A stretch of DNA of 64,000 nt from Pseudomonadota bacterium (GTDB taxonomy: Bacteria; Pseudomonadota; Alphaproteobacteria; Rhizobiales; Xanthobacteraceae). Below the pieces are notes generated by a model. The model had not been told where the DNA came from. It did not search any database and saw only the letters and a program-made list of their open reading frames with translations. The stretch covers positions 62,001 to 126,000 of the forward strand of contig JAEXYA010000014.1 of assembly GCA_023451825.1 (NCBI GenBank). The letters are read 5' to 3'. Shown here piece by piece: positions 14,656 through 25,984 of this stretch (positions within the stretch are counted from its first letter, which is position 1; each line of letters starts with the position of its first letter). Made by a program: the position numbers and the translations under genes.

Positions 14656-17600
14656 TTACTGCACAGACTGCTTCTTTTGATAGATCAGCGCTTCCGTCTG
14701 GAGGTCAGTGAGTTCGCCGGCGCCTAGCACCTGGACCGGGCTGCGAGGGTCATATCTGTCGGACCGCCGCTCATTGCGTTTTTTCTGTTCTTCCTCGCCT
14801 TGTTTCTCGATCGTTTGATCGGCCGCGCCGGCGCCGCCATAGCCGAGCACTTCGACAATGATCACCGACGGGCGCTCGTTGCCCTTGTTCTGCGTCGTCT
14901 CCTTGACTGCATCTTCGGCAGCCTTGTCCTTGGTCTCCACATTCAGGCTGATCGACGTGTGCTCAATCTTCGCCAGGCCCTTCTTCTCGCCTTCGACCTT
15001 GATGTTCTCGGCATTGAGCACCTGGAGCGCCGCCACCACGAAATTGCCGCTGACGCGGATGCCCGCATCGCCCGCATCAACGGTCCCTTCCGGCGCGATC
15101 AGCGACACGTCCCCCGGCTCGACGCCGGCAAAGCCGATGATGGTGCCGATGCCGCTGCCGCCGATATCGGCGCGCTCGCGCACGGTGGTGATGGCATCCT
15201 GATCGGTCTCGACTTCCGGCGCCGACGGCACGCGCACGGTCTTGGCGCCGCGGCCGGCGTCGATATCGCCGAGCGTGGACCAGATGGTGACGTCGCCGCC
15301 GGCGAAGGTCAGGATGCGCGAACGGTTCACCGTCACGCTGTCGCGGGCGAAAATGTTGATGTCGCCATAGCCAAGCGTCACCAGGCCCGCCCCGCTGGGC
15401 ACGACCGTGCCGAGCGCGGCCACCTGCAGCGCGCCGCCGGGCGTCAGGGTTTCGATATTGCCGCCCGCCATGGTGCGCAAGGTGGCGTTGCCGAGCTTAA
15501 TATCGCCTTTCCAGCTATTGCCCGGGAACAGCGTCTCGATCGCCGTGTAGCCGCGCTTGTAGCCGCCGTTGAGCGGCCGGCCCTCGATATCCAACGTGAC
15601 TTGATTGTCACCGGCGGCGCGCAGCTCCTGCATATAGGCCTCGCGGATGAAGCGTTGCTGCGTCACCGCAGGCAGGGTCGTGAAGCGTATCCAGGCATCG
15701 TTCAAGGTCAACCATTCGCCGGTCATATCATGGACGAACTTTGCAAGCCCAGTTCGCTGCAATATGAACTGGTTTCCACGCGGCTCGATAAGGTTTGGAT
15801 AATAAAGCGGTACCTGCTCGCCCGTCAGAGTGATCGTCTTCAAGTAATCCGGCATCAAAGCCAGGTTCGCCGGATTGAGATAGGCCTCGGCGAAGGCATC
15901 ATAGGCTGGCTGCTGGCCATGCAGGCCTGCCATCAACGTGGTCGCCGCGCCATCGTCCGGCAGTCCCTTGATTTGCGAAAACTCTTCGGCGCGGTTGGTT
16001 GGGCTGTAGCGATCGTAATTGCCGTAGCTGAAGACGGTGAAATCCGAGCCATAGATATCGCGGCCGGCGGTCAGCAGGATGGCACCGGGACCGCGGATCT
16101 TGATATCGCCGCCGATGATATCCTTGCCCGCATCGAGCATCGACACATCGGTACGATTGACGTTGCGCAGATCGTAATTGACGTTGCGAATGTCGGCGCC
16201 GGCCCGCAGCCAGGTCTGTTCGTTGGAAATCAGGATGCTCATGCGCGAACCGGAGCGGCTCTTGAAGAACGCATTGCTGATCGTCCCCGTCCTGGCGAAG
16301 ATGCGACTCGGCTCGATGTCACCTTCGTTGATCAGATGTTCGGGATTGCGAACGCTCATGATCACGCTACCCAACGGACCAAGCGTCATGTTGAGCATCA
16401 AATTCATTTCGTTGCGCAGCGCTTCGTGGAAGCCGTTGTCTTGCGGCGACTGATAGTCGTCGGATTCCGGCAGGAATGCGCCGGAATAATATTTGATGTC
16501 CGCGACATTAATACCGACTGGGTAGTATACCGACGGCAACATGTCGGGGTTGGCGCGTGACATGATCGTCTCGCTGAGCGTGACATTTTGGTCGGCGACG
16601 ATGCGCAGTTCGGGGCGGCTGCCGGGCATTGTGAACAGACGGCCGAGGCTGGTCACCGACCCGTTCAGGGCGGTGACACGCAGCATCGACGGATACAGAT
16701 TGGTCGCCAGCTGGCCGATCAGCGAATAGTTGTATTCCTCATTACTGTTGCCGAAGGGCATGACCAGGCCCTTCGACAGGAAGCGCCCCTGTTCGACCAG
16801 CGTGATATTGCCACCTGTCGAGACCAGATCAAGCGCCGTGCGGTCGGTATAGCCGCTCATGAAGGCCGCGTAGCGATCGCCGCTGCCCGCAAACCAGGTC
16901 GAGTCCGCATTGAGCATCAACGGATCGAGCACCGTCTGCAGGCGCAGATCGCCGGCGGTGCGGACCGTCATCGCCGCATCGCCGAGCGCAATCACCGGCG
17001 CGATATCATAGACCGTGGTCACGCTGGACGAAGTCACCGACACTGTGCGGCCATTGGTGAACTCGCCGGCGGTGATCTCGCCGGCGCCGCCGCCGACATA
17101 ATAGTAACCGGCACGGACCGCGCCGCCGGCACTGACATCCATCAGGCCACCATTGCTGACATGCAGGACCTTCGCCTGCCCCGCAGTCAAGCCGCCGCTG
17201 ACACGCCCGGTGGTGGGCAGCGCGACCAGCATATTGGTGAGATCGCCCCCCGCCGACACCGCGACATTGCCGCCGCCAAGCGCGCCGACGCCCTGCGCGA
17301 ACATGCTGAAATCGATCCACCACGACGACTGATGTCCGTTCAGATACACGAAATTCAGGTCGGTCGTGCCGGTCTTCTTCAGCCACTCGACGAAGAGCTG
17401 GTTCTGATCCTTGAAGTAAGGATCGCTGGTGTTGCCGTCGCGCGCCGGAGCCAGCGCCGCGCTGGCGCTGCCCTGCACATCGATGCGCAGATTGCCGCCG
17501 TCGATGCCATAGATCGCCCCGGCGGGCGTGATGAAATCGGCCAGAAGCACGGTGTCCGCGCGGCCGGCGGTGTAGATCGACGACATATAGTCAGCCAGCA

Positions 17601-20600
17601 CGAGATCGCGTCCCGCCTTGACGTCGAGATCCCCGGTGCCGGTGCGCACGACGCGGCCGTTACCCGCGGCACCGATGGTGAGCGTGCCAGTGCCGGCCGC
17701 CAATGCCGCGCCGGGCGTCAGCGCCAGTCCATTAGCCGAGGTCAGGTCGGCGCCGGCCACCAGCCGCAGGTTCCACGATTCCGCATCCTGCAGCCCGCCG
17801 CTGCGATCGGCCTGCGAGAAGCCGTCGCTGATATGACCGAGAATGGTGAGATTGCCGCCCGCCCGCAGGGTCAGCGTGCCCTGGCGGGCATTGGCACCGA
17901 AATCTGTGAACAGATTCCAATCGGAGCTGACCACCAGATCGCCCGCGCTGTCGATCTCGATGCCGGGCATCACAACGATATTCGATGGCAGGCCGAGGCC
18001 GGCCGCGATCGCCGTGGCATTATCCGCAAACATGTTGGCAGCCGTAACCATGTCGGCACGCACGGTGTCGAAGGAATGCGCCGCATCGACCACGCCGACG
18101 CGAACGCCTTCCAGCACGGCCGATTGCGCGCCAACGATCCCCGTCCGCAGTTGCGCAACGTTAATGTTGACGCCATTCGGCGTATCGATCTGCGGCGCGC
18201 GCAGGCGCACGCGGCCGCCATTGGCCCCCGCCGCATCGGCGACATCGATGGTGCCGCCTTGCAGATCGAGCTGGCCATTGCGGGTTTCCAGCGTCACGCG
18301 GCCGCCGCCATAGCTGCCGGTGGCGCCGGCCAGCAGATGGGCCGATCCCAGCATGGTCAGATTGCCACCGGCAAAGACCGAGATCGTTCCGCCATATTCG
18401 GCGCGCGCATCGATCAGGCCCGCCAGCGTGACCACGCCCTGGTCCGCCGACAGAATGAATTCGCCGACATTGGTGACGCCGTCGACCAGCACGTCGCCAT
18501 TGCGCACGCGGATGTTGCGCGAGGTGGAGAAGCCCGCGGCATTCAGCACCTGACTGAGCGCTGCATAATCGGGCAGCGCGGCGATATCGAGGACGAAGGA
18601 GCCGCCCTTGCCGCTCGCGCTTGCCGCCGCATCGATGCGGCCGTCGAGTACGACCGTGCCGCCACCGGACGCAACAAGTGTCAGCTTGCCGGCATGGCCG
18701 CCGGCCGGATCGGCGGCGAGATTCAGCTGGCCGCCCGGCGACACCACCACCGAACCCACAGCTGTCAGGGCGATGCTGCCCGCATCGGCAGCTTCGGTAA
18801 CGTCGAAGAACTCCTTGCGGAAGCCGCTGACATCGATGACGCCGCCGGCGCCGACCACCACATTGCCGCCGGTGGCCGTCAGATTGACGGCGCCACCGCG
18901 TGCCACGATGCGGCTACCGAGATCAACCGAGGCGCCGGTGAGGTTGATGCGCACACCGAGGCTGTCACCGGCATCGGCGTCGGCGCTGCCGCTGCCGATT
19001 ACATGCAAGGCGCCTTGCGTGACCAGCGATTGAAAGGCACCGCCGCGCCCGGTGGCCAGCGGCGCTGCGAGGGTGACGTCTGCCTGCTGCGCGTCGATCG
19101 CGCCGTTGCCGCGGCCGGTGATCCGGGCGCTGCCTTCCAGCACAACCGCATCGAAGCCCGTGATCGTCTTGCTGCCGCTACCGAGCACGATCTCCTCGCC
19201 GCGCAGATACAGCCGCGCATGGCCGGCGCCGGCAGGGCCGGCATAGGCCGCGCCGCTATTGTCCAGCGCAATGCTGCGTCCGCTGATCGTCACGGCGTCG
19301 GTACCATGACCGACAAAAGCGGCCGCATCGAGCGTAACCGTACCGCGGCCAGCATTGCCAAGATCGACTGAACTGAAGAAATCGATGCTGCTATAGCTGC
19401 GCAGCGTCAGCGCATCGGTATTCGCGAATTGCGACAGCGAGGCCGCATCCAGCACCAGGCCGCCGGTGCCGCCGCCGAAGCCGATGCGCCCGCTGGCCAG
19501 CGACATCGCCGCCGCCGAGAGGCTGGCCGATCCCGCCACCAGCGTGTCCCGCGTGGCGTCGAGCATCAACGAGCTGCTGCCGGACAGAACCACATCCGCA
19601 CCGACCGTGACGGTGCCGCCAATGGTCGTATCGACATTCTCGCGGATCACCTTGACCGCATTGCCGACCGACACACGGACCAATGCGCCATAATCCTTCG
19701 ACGGCGACAACAGGATATCGTTGTTCGGATTGCCGTCACTGATACCGCCGGGATCGCCATAGACCGCCTTGATCCGGGGAGCCATGACCAGATCGAGACT
19801 GTCCGTCTGCGGCGCGCCCTGCGCCCGCACCACACTGCCGTCATTGATCGCGACGTTGTCGCTCGCGGCGAGCAGGATTTCCGCGCCGCTCAATGCATTG
19901 TCGGCATCGTTGCGAACGACGACATCGCTTGCGGTGACATCGATCTTGAGACCGCGCGCATCACCGCTGCGCATGCCACCGATCAGCAGGCTTCCTGCAC
20001 CGAAATTGCTGAGCGAGCGCGCATCGATGATCAGATAGCCGGCCAGATCGCTACGGTCCTGGACGGCGCCAAGAATCGCGATCTTCGCGCTGGCGATATC
20101 CACCAGACCACTTCGCCCGCCCGGCGCCGCCAACGACTGCAACTGGCCATCCAGCAGCAGATCCTGCGTCGCCTTGAAGACGACCGAGCCGCCGTCCATC
20201 GGCAATCGCGGCGTCAGCACGTCGATGCCCGTCAGCCGGTACTGGCTCAGCTTGAACGCCTCCGACTGGAAATAGGTGTTGGCATAGGCCTCGTTATATT
20301 CGCTGTAGCTGCGGATCACCTCGCCCGACATCACGCGCCACGTCGAGGACAACTGATCGCGGCCATCACCGAAGGCGTCGCCGCGATAGCCGGCGACGAT
20401 CAGCGTGCCGTCGAGCATGGCCGACGATGCAAGTGGCGCGCTGCCTTCGGATCCCTTCACCATCGACACCGCATAGGCGCCGGGCAACAGTGCGTAACGC
20501 GCCGGTAGCAACGCGTACCAGCCAGCCGCGAGGCCGTTACCGCCGGCAAGCCAGACGCGTCCGAGCGAACTGGTGGCATTGCGCATCGCCGGCATGATCG

Positions 20601-23600
20601 CGAACATGCCGGACTGGTTCAGGATATCGCGCGAGCCGCCCGGGCCGGGTACGTGCTCCCATCCATAGAGATCGCCGCCGCCACGGATATCGACCACCGA
20701 ACCGCTGCTGAGCCGCACATTCGGCGCATCCAGAATGATGCTCTTTTCCGGCAGGCTACTGAGTTTCGGCGCCGGTTCTACCTCGGTCGGCGCGGTGACG
20801 GGATCGAGCCAGAATTCATTGTTGCTCAACGTGCCATAAGGAAGCACGAGACCATCACCCGAAACCGAGGTGATACTGCCTGCACCGAGCAGGATCTCGT
20901 TGCTGGCCTTGAAAACAATACGGCCGAACGGCGCGCGCACGACGCCGTTCTGGCGGATGGTCGGCGCTTCCAGCGTGAGCGAGCCGGCCACCGACAGCGG
21001 CAGACTCACATCGCCGTTGCGCTCGATCACCAATTCGGTGCCGGCGCTGATCGATGCTAGGATGCCGGTGGCCGGATAGAGCTGGCCGACCATCAGTTCG
21101 AGACGGCCATCGGCCGCGAGTGTCGACGACCGATTGTCGGTCAGATTGGTCAGCAGCGCCCCCATCCGCAGTTCGCGGGCCACCAACTGGGTTTCGGCGA
21201 AGCCGTTAAATCCGGCATTCGTCACATCGATCAAATCCGCGGTGATGACAAGGCGGCCGGTACCGGCAGGACCTGCCGATGCGGACTGAGCATTGAGCAC
21301 CACATGAGGCGCCGACAGGCTGGCTGTGCCGGCGCCCACGCTGGCGATCGGCGCAGCGACGGTGATCGATCGGCTGAAAGCCAGATCGGTCGCATCGATG
21401 ACAACGGCCCCCTCGGTCGTCAGCGACAAATCGGCGAAGCCGCCACCTTGCAGGCTGCGTGGCTGAATGTTGACGGTCTTCATCGCTGCCGCGCCGGCGA
21501 AAATCGGCCGGATATCGCTGCCGAGCAGCATGCCGAAATAGTCCAGCGTATCGTCCGTCCAGCCGAAATTGCGTGGATCGACTTCATTGCTACCGCCGCC
21601 GGCAGCCCGAGAGATGATTATTTTCGGTCCGCCTGGCAGCGCGTTGACCAGATCCATCGTGAAAATCATCGAGCCTGGGCCGCCGAACAGCATACTGTAG
21701 TCGAAGCCGATCGCATCCTGCCAGTTCATGTCGCAGGTGCCAGTCCCCGCGCCGAAGCAGTCGGGATCAATCGATCCCAGAAGATTCTGCAGCGCCTGGC
21801 GCGGCGACCCGGCGTTGCCTGCAACGCTGATCGAGATCGATCCGCCGACAGCGCCCTTGCCGCCGGCGAAGCCACGGAATTGCCCGTCGATAGTCGCTCC
21901 ACTCGCAGCGATCACGATCGAACCGCCATTGCTCGCCAGCGTCCGTGCCTCCCAGCGGCCGGAATCGGCGACCACATCGATTTCGCCGCTGCTGCCGGAC
22001 ACATCGATCAACGTGTCCTCGCCAATCTTCACATCGACCGCGGTGATCGATACCACGCCGCCATCCAATATCTTGCCCGCACGCAATCCGTATTTGTCCG
22101 CGACCACCACAGCGGAGCCCCGCGCCAGCAGCTGCCCGCGATCGATCAATTGCACCGAGCCGATATTGCTCGACAGGCTGATATTTCCCCCCGGCGCGTC
22201 CAGCGTGCCGCGGATGATCACGTCTCCCGCGATCTGCGGACCGCCGGCGAGATCGGGATGACCATTGGCCACGAGCGTGATGCTGCCGCCGACATCCGCG
22301 CGCAACACGGCGCCTTCACCGACGATGACGCTGTCGCCGGCAAGCGACAGCGATGTCGGCTGATGCGTGCTGCGATCAACTGCCGGCAGAACCGTGATCT
22401 TGCCGAGATCCGACAGCCGTGTGCCGGAGGCGACGGCGGCAACATCGATGCTGCGGGTATCGATGCTGGCCGGCAGTTGCGCGATGGCGGCGCCGTCGGG
22501 GATGGTGATGATGCCCGTGGTTGTCAGGCTGAATGCGCGAAAACCGCGATCGGCAAACAGCCCGTCCGGGATCCATCCGATCGCCGGGTCGCTCGCCGCA
22601 ATGCCGCCGACCTGAACCGATCCCGTAGTGATCACGGTCAGTATGCCGTCTGATGCAGCGGAATAGCCGCGCATGTCGAGGCCGGCCAGTTGCCCGATAT
22701 CGTGGGGCGACAAAGACAGGACGCCGGCATCGCCGAATTTGAGCTTGGTCTTGTTGCTCGACAGGTCGTACCAGCCACCGCCGGAGACATCCAGCGTGAG
22801 CCCAGGTGCGAACTTGCCGGCGATCGTGATGCTGCCGCCGTTGATCAGCGGAGGCGCATCGCCGAGCGTCCCGTTGCGCCATTCCCCGCTGACATCGATG
22901 ACGGCGGTCGCGCCATAATTCGCGTTGTCTGCACCGGCGAAACGGACGGTACCGCCGGCGATGCGAATGCTGCCGTCGATGGCAAAGGTGGCAGGTCCGG
23001 ATGTATTGGCGATGACGCCGAAGGTGGTGCCCGGCGCGAGCTCCAGCCGATCATCTTTGGCAAGAGTGAAACTGTTGCGCACGAACAGATTGAATGTCGA
23101 CAGGCCCGACTGGGCAAGCACCTCGGCATCGAGATAGGTCTTCTTGACCGGCTCGATCCAATTATCCGCAAAGTCCGGATCGAGCGGGAGATACTGCCCT
23201 GGATGATTCGGATCTTCGACCGGCGGCTTCAACGCCGGCGGCGCCCCCCAGCGCGGATCGAGCACCGCAGTCGCGGAGAAATCATCGGGCAGCAATTGGG
23301 GGGTGTCGGAGACAACGAGATCGCCGATCAGCCAGCGGCCATATTCATCGCCGCCACCGCCGATGGTGATGCTGCCGCCCTTGGCGAGCTTGCCGGATGC
23401 GATCTGGCGCTCGCCATTGATGACGCCGCCCCAGTAGCTGCCGTCGAGCACCATGGCCGACGCCGCATACATGCGGATGGCGCCGGCATCGCGGCCTTCG
23501 ACATAGCCGCGCTCAAAGCGGCGCGACTGGCCACGATCGAAAATCGTCATCCAGGTTTCGGTCAGGCGTGGATCGATTTTGCCCTGAACATTATGCGTGC

Positions 23601-25833
23601 GCGAGAATGAGCCCGCGACCCCCCCATAAAGCTGATCCGGCATCGCGTTGCCGATATCATAGATGCGGCCATCGGCGCCGAGCAGTTTGGTGGTGGTGAT
23701 CCAGCCGTCCTGATAGCGTACCGAGCCACCCGCGACATCGATCAGCGAGCCTTGGCGGGTGATGATATCCCCGCTCGACTTGATGGTGATCGAGGCTTCC
23801 TTGACGCTGCCATCCGGCAGAGTGAGACGTCCGTTCGCGGATAGTTCGCCCAGCGTGGTGTTGCCGACGCCGATCCAGCCGGAGAAATCGCCGAGTGGTG
23901 TTCCCACCCATTTGCCCGGCGAACCCGAGACCCATTGCACATCGGCCATCGGCCCGTCGGTGAACAGGCCGCTCACACGCTTGTCCACGCTGACGGTTTT
24001 TCCGCGCAGCCATGAATCCCGATACAGCGGCGAATCGCGCAGTTCGTTGATACGGAATTCGCCCGTGACGACATTGCTCTCCATGGTGAGCAGGATATTC
24101 TGCAGACCGGCAACGCTGAGATAGGCATCTTCACCGATATAAACGCGGCTGCCGTCATACAGATTGTGCTCGCCCGTGATCGGTGTCTCGCCGACATCCG
24201 CCAAAGTGCTCGCCACTATGCTGATCTTGCCGGCGGGAACGATCACGCTCGCGCGCGCCTCGATATCGATGAGCGTGCCGCGCATCTCGATGCGGCCGGG
24301 GCTGTAGCGGGTCGATAGCGACGATTGCTCGATCTCGCTGGTATCGGTGAGATCGGGCATTGCCGTGGTCACGCTGTCGGGTCCGAGAATGAGCGTTCCC
24401 GTTTTCCAGTATCGCAGCGGCGAGCCGGCCGAGATCGAGCTGGCATATGACATCATGCCGCCTTCGAAAGCGCGCAGGATAATGGAGCCATCGCGGTTGT
24501 TGAGCGCGGTCGAGGCTTCGAGCGCGCCGTTCTGGGTGATCTGGCGCGACATCAGCGTGATGTTGCCGTGGCTGGCCTGCACCATGCCATCATTGATCAC
24601 GCTGTAGCCGACCGCCGCCGCGCGCGCCGTCATCTCGGGAAACACGATATTCTGCAAATCGCCCGAGAAAGCATTGAGGTTCGAGAATTTGTCGAGCCGC
24701 GTGGCGGCCATCATGGCGTAGTAGTCGAACATCCAGCGCATCGGCGCCGAGACAGCGACTTCGAGGCCGCGGACGCCGCCGAACTTGTCGTCGATGAGAT
24801 AGACCTGCTCACCCGCCGCCAGGATCACCTGGCCATCCGGCGCGGAGATGCGGCCCGCATTGATGACATGCGGCGCAAAGACCAGCGCCTTGCCGCCGCT
24901 CGCGGTGGTGATCTGCGCACCCGCAGCGATTGTCACGTCACCGGGGGCGTCGCCGATGGCCACACCCGCCACCTGCCCCGGCGCATTGAGGCCGAGATAG
25001 CTGAGCGGCTGCCCCTGGCCGAGATAGCCGAATTGCGGCTTGGCGATCTTGCCGTTGCCCGACCCATCGTCATAGATCACGAGTTGCGCATTGATGCCGG
25101 CGCGGAACTGTTCATCCGACAGGCTCAGCGACGAAGCGACGAAACTGTTGACATTGACTTGGCTTGATCCGCCGAACACGATGCCGTTCTTGTTGACGAC
25201 ATAGACCTGCCCTTCGGCCTTGATGGTACCGAGAATGCGGCTCGGCGCCAGCGATGGATCGGTGACGCGGTTGAGCGCGATCCAGTTCGCCTGGTCGGTG
25301 CCGCCGGCGGTCTGATTGAAATAAACGTCGGTATCGCGGCCGACATTGAAGCTCGACCAGTTCAGGATCGCCTTCTGCTCGGTCTGCTTGATCTCGACCT
25401 GGGTACGACCGCCGGCCACGCTTTGCTGCGGCAACTGCGCGCCGGTCCAGACGCCGGCCGTGGTCCCGGCACCTGGTGCCACGACCAGACCGCCGGCCTG
25501 CAATCCGTCTGGAACCGTGCCCGCATTGGCCAGCGCCGCGGCGCGCGCCGAATTCTGTGCAGCGCGCATGCTCTCCAGCGCCTGCGCCGCGCGGGCCATG
25601 GACGCGATCGCCTGCCGCGCCGCCGCGCTGCCCTGCTGAGCACTAGCTTGTGCCGCAGCCGCCGCGGCCGCCGTGGCCGCGGTCCCCGAGCTTCCGGCGC
25701 TTCCGCCGCCAAGGCTCCGCGCTTCGGCCATCGACGCGTGTCCGAGCAGCAGCGCGGCCGCGCTTGCTCCCACCAGCAGTCCGTGCCGATTGGCAAAGCG
25801 TTGAAAACGGCGAACGAAATTCGATGCGGGCAT
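14656..25833 (-). CDS. Giant filamentous-haemagglutinin-family exoprotein (TpsA-like)
   Basis: 3725 residues, uninterrupted. A signal region (about 1-38, basic start then ASAAALLLGHASMAEA) is followed by an Ala/Gln-rich helical stretch (45-105) and a two-partner-secretion domain (about 125-260) with the hallmarks ILNWSSFNVGRDTDVYFNQ, ALNRVTDPSLAPSRILGTI and NKNGIVFGGSSQVNVNSF. The body consists of thousands of residues of beta-helix-type repeats (G-x-I/L-x-L-x-A-x-G). The only cysteines I noticed form one pair near the middle (DPDCFGAGTGTCDMN). The C-terminal part has IAPEGTVDAGDAGIRVSG and VIIVEVLGYGG, shared with the second giant protein at 57291. It should be exported and sit on or leave the surface as a long adhesin-like fibre. 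No TpsB transporter is found in the window. It lies 151 bases downstream of fecR. Confidence 0.92.
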   Translation of the reverse strand: MPASNFVRRFQRFANRHGLLVGASAAALLLGHASMAEARSLGGGSAGSSGTAATAAAAAAAQASAQQGSAAARQAIASMARAAQALESMRAAQNSARAAALANAGTVPDGLQAGGLVVAPGAGTTAGVWTGAQLPQQSVAGGRTQVEIKQTEQKAILNWSSFNVGRDTDVYFNQTAGGTDQANWIALNRVTDPSLAPSRILGTIKAEGQVYVVNKNGIVFGGSSQVNVNSFVASSLSLSDEQFRAGINAQLVIYDDGSGNGKIAKPQFGYLGQGQPLSYLGLNAPGQVAGVAIGDAPGDVTIAAGAQITTASGGKALVFAPHVINAGRISAPDGQVILAAGEQVYLIDDKFGGVRGLEVAVSAPMRWMFDYYAMMAATRLDKFSNLNAFSGDLQNIVFPEMTARAAAVGYSVINDGMVQASHGNITLMSRQITQNGALEASTALNNRDGSIILRAFEGGMMSYASSISAGSPLRYWKTGTLILGPDSVTTAMPDLTDTSEIEQSSLSTRYSPGRIEMRGTLIDIEARASVIVPAGKISIVASTLADVGETPITGEHNLYDGSRVYIGEDAYLSVAGLQNILLTMESNVVTGEFRINELRDSPLYRDSWLRGKTVSVDKRVSGLFTDGPMADVQWVSGSPGKWVGTPLGDFSGWIGVGNTTLGELSANGRLTLPDGSVKEASITIKSSGDIITRQGSLIDVAGGSVRYQDGWITTTKLLGADGRIYDIGNAMPDQLYGGVAGSFSRTHNVQGKIDPRLTETWMTIFDRGQSRRFERGYVEGRDAGAIRMYAASAMVLDGSYWGGVINGERQIASGKLAKGGSITIGGGGDEYGRWLIGDLVVSDTPQLLPDDFSATAVLDPRWGAPPALKPPVEDPNHPGQYLPLDPDFADNWIEPVKKTYLDAEVLAQSGLSTFNLFVRNSFTLAKDDRLELAPGTTFGVIANTSGPATFAIDGSIRIAGGTVRFAGADNANYGATAVIDVSGEWRNGTLGDAPPLINGGSITIAGKFAPGLTLDVSGGGWYDLSSNKTKLKFGDAGVLSLSPHDIGQLAGLDMRGYSAASDGILTVITTGSVQVGGIAASDPAIGWIPDGLFADRGFRAFSLTTTGIITIPDGAAIAQLPASIDTRSIDVAAVASGTRLSDLGKITVLPAVDRSTHQPTSLSLAGDSVIVGEGAVLRADVGGSITLVANGHPDLAGGPQIAGDVIIRGTLDAPGGNISLSSNIGSVQLIDRGQLLARGSAVVVADKYGLRAGKILDGGVVSITAVDVKIGEDTLIDVSGSSGEIDVVADSGRWEARTLASNGGSIVIAASGATIDGQFRGFAGGKGAVGGSISISVAGNAGSPRQALQNLLGSIDPDCFGAGTGTCDMNWQDAIGFDYSMLFGGPGSMIFTMDLVNALPGGPKIIISRAAGGGSNEVDPRNFGWTDDTLDYFGMLLGSDIRPIFAGAAAMKTVNIQPRSLQGGGFADLSLTTEGAVVIDATDLAFSRSITVAAPIASVGAGTASLSAPHVVLNAQSASAGPAGTGRLVITADLIDVTNAGFNGFAETQLVARELRMGALLTNLTDNRSSTLAADGRLELMVGQLYPATGILASISAGTELVIERNGDVSLPLSVAGSLTLEAPTIRQNGVVRAPFGRIVFKASNEILLGAGSITSVSGDGLVLPYGTLSNNEFWLDPVTAPTEVEPAPKLSSLPEKSIILDAPNVRLSSGSVVDIRGGGDLYGWEHVPGPGGSRDILNQSGMFAIMPAMRNATSSLGRVWLAGGNGLAAGWYALLPARYALLPGAYAVSMVKGSEGSAPLASSAMLDGTLIVAGYRGDAFGDGRDQLSSTWRVMSGEVIRSYSEYNEAYANTYFQSEAFKLSQYRLTGIDVLTPRLPMDGGSVVFKATQDLLLDGQLQSLAAPGGRSGLVDIASAKIAILGAVQDRSDLAGYLIIDARSLSNFGAGSLLIGGMRSGDARGLKIDVTASDVVVRNDADNALSGAEILLAASDNVAINDGSVVRAQGAPQTDSLDLVMAPRIKAVYGDPGGISDGNPNNDILLSPSKDYGALVRVSVGNAVKVIRENVDTTIGGTVTVGADVVLSGSSSLMLDATRDTLVAGSASLSAAAMSLASGRIGFGGGTGGLVLDAASLSQFANTDALTLRSYSSIDFFSSVDLGNAGRGTVTLDAAAFVGHGTDAVTISGRSIALDNSGAAYAGPAGAGHARLYLRGEEIVLGSGSKTITGFDAVVLEGSARITGRGNGAIDAQQADVTLAAPLATGRGGAFQSLVTQGALHVIGSGSADADAGDSLGVRINLTGASVDLGSRIVARGGAVNLTATGGNVVVGAGGVIDVSGFRKEFFDVTEAADAGSIALTAVGSVVVSPGGQLNLAADPAGGHAGKLTLVASGGGTVVLDGRIDAAASASGKGGSFVLDIAALPDYAALSQVLNAAGFSTSRNIRVRNGDVLVDGVTNVGEFILSADQGVVTLAGLIDARAEYGGTISVFAGGNLTMLGSAHLLAGATGSYGGGRVTLETRNGQLDLQGGTIDVADAAGANGGRVRLRAPQIDTPNGVNINVAQLRTGIVGAQSAVLEGVRVGVVDAAHSFDTVRADMVTAANMFADNATAIAAGLGLPSNIVVMPGIEIDSAGDLVVSSDWNLFTDFGANARQGTLTLRAGGNLTILGHISDGFSQADRSGGLQDAESWNLRLVAGADLTSANGLALTPGAALAAGTGTLTIGAAGNGRVVRTGTGDLDVKAGRDLVLADYMSSIYTAGRADTVLLADFITPAGAIYGIDGGNLRIDVQGSASAALAPARDGNTSDPYFKDQNQLFVEWLKKTGTTDLNFVYLNGHQSSWWIDFSMFAQGVGALGGGNVAVSAGGDLTNMLVALPTTGRVSGGLTAGQAKVLHVSNGGLMDVSAGGAVRAGYYYVGGGAGEITAGEFTNGRTVSVTSSSVTTVYDIAPVIALGDAAMTVRTAGDLRLQTVLDPLMLNADSTWFAGSGDRYAAFMSGYTDRTALDLVSTGGNITLVEQGRFLSKGLVMPFGNSNEEYNYSLIGQLATNLYPSMLRVTALNGSVTSLGRLFTMPGSRPELRIVADQNVTLSETIMSRANPDMLPSVYYPVGINVADIKYYSGAFLPESDDYQSPQDNGFHEALRNEMNLMLNMTLGPLGSVIMSVRNPEHLINEGDIEPSRIFARTGTISNAFFKSRSGSRMSILISNEQTWLRAGADIRNVNYDLRNVNRTDVSMLDAGKDIIGGDIKIRGPGAILLTAGRDIYGSDFTVFSYGNYDRYSPTNRAEEFSQIKGLPDDGAATTLMAGLHGQQPAYDAFAEAYLNPANLALMPDYLKTITLTGEQVPLYYPNLIEPRGNQFILQRTGLAKFVHDMTGEWLTLNDAWIRFTTLPAVTQQRFIREAYMQELRAAGDNQVTLDIEGRPLNGGYKRGYTAIETLFPGNSWKGDIKLGNATLRTMAGGNIETLTPGGALQVAALGTVVPSGAGLVTLGYGDINIFARDSVTVNRSRILTFAGGDVTIWSTLGDIDAGRGAKTVRVPSAPEVETDQDAITTVRERADIGGSGIGTIIGFAGVEPGDVSLIAPEGTVDAGDAGIRVSGNFVVAALQVLNAENIKVEGEKKGLAKIEHTSISLNVETKDKAAEDAVKETTQNKGNERPSVIIVEVLGYGGAGAADQTIEKQGEEEQKKRNERRSDRYDPRSPVQVLGAGELTDLQTEALIYQKKQSVQ

Positions 25834-25984
25834 GGCATACTCTCGGCGCAGGCAATGACGTGGCAGGATTGCACGCGGATGACATCCGTCGTCGACGATG
25901 CCCTTCCATTGCCATGAGACTCGCCGACCGCCGGCACCGAAAAGAAAGTTAAGAAATCAGGATCGCCGCGCGCAGCTTGTGGCG

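Noticed and set aside
14800..24000. Very long open frames on the plus strand opposite the first giant exoprotein (for example 14800-16560 and 16588-19371).
   Set aside because: They mirror the codon structure of a high-GC repeat protein, have His/Arg/Ala-rich compositions without domains and no ribosome sites. They are antisense shadows.
14656..25833. The regular short-period repetition in the giant genes was considered as a CRISPR array or tandem DNA repeat.
   Set aside because: The repetition is at protein level (G-x-I-x-L-type beta-helix rungs); the DNA units are not identical and there are no spacers.
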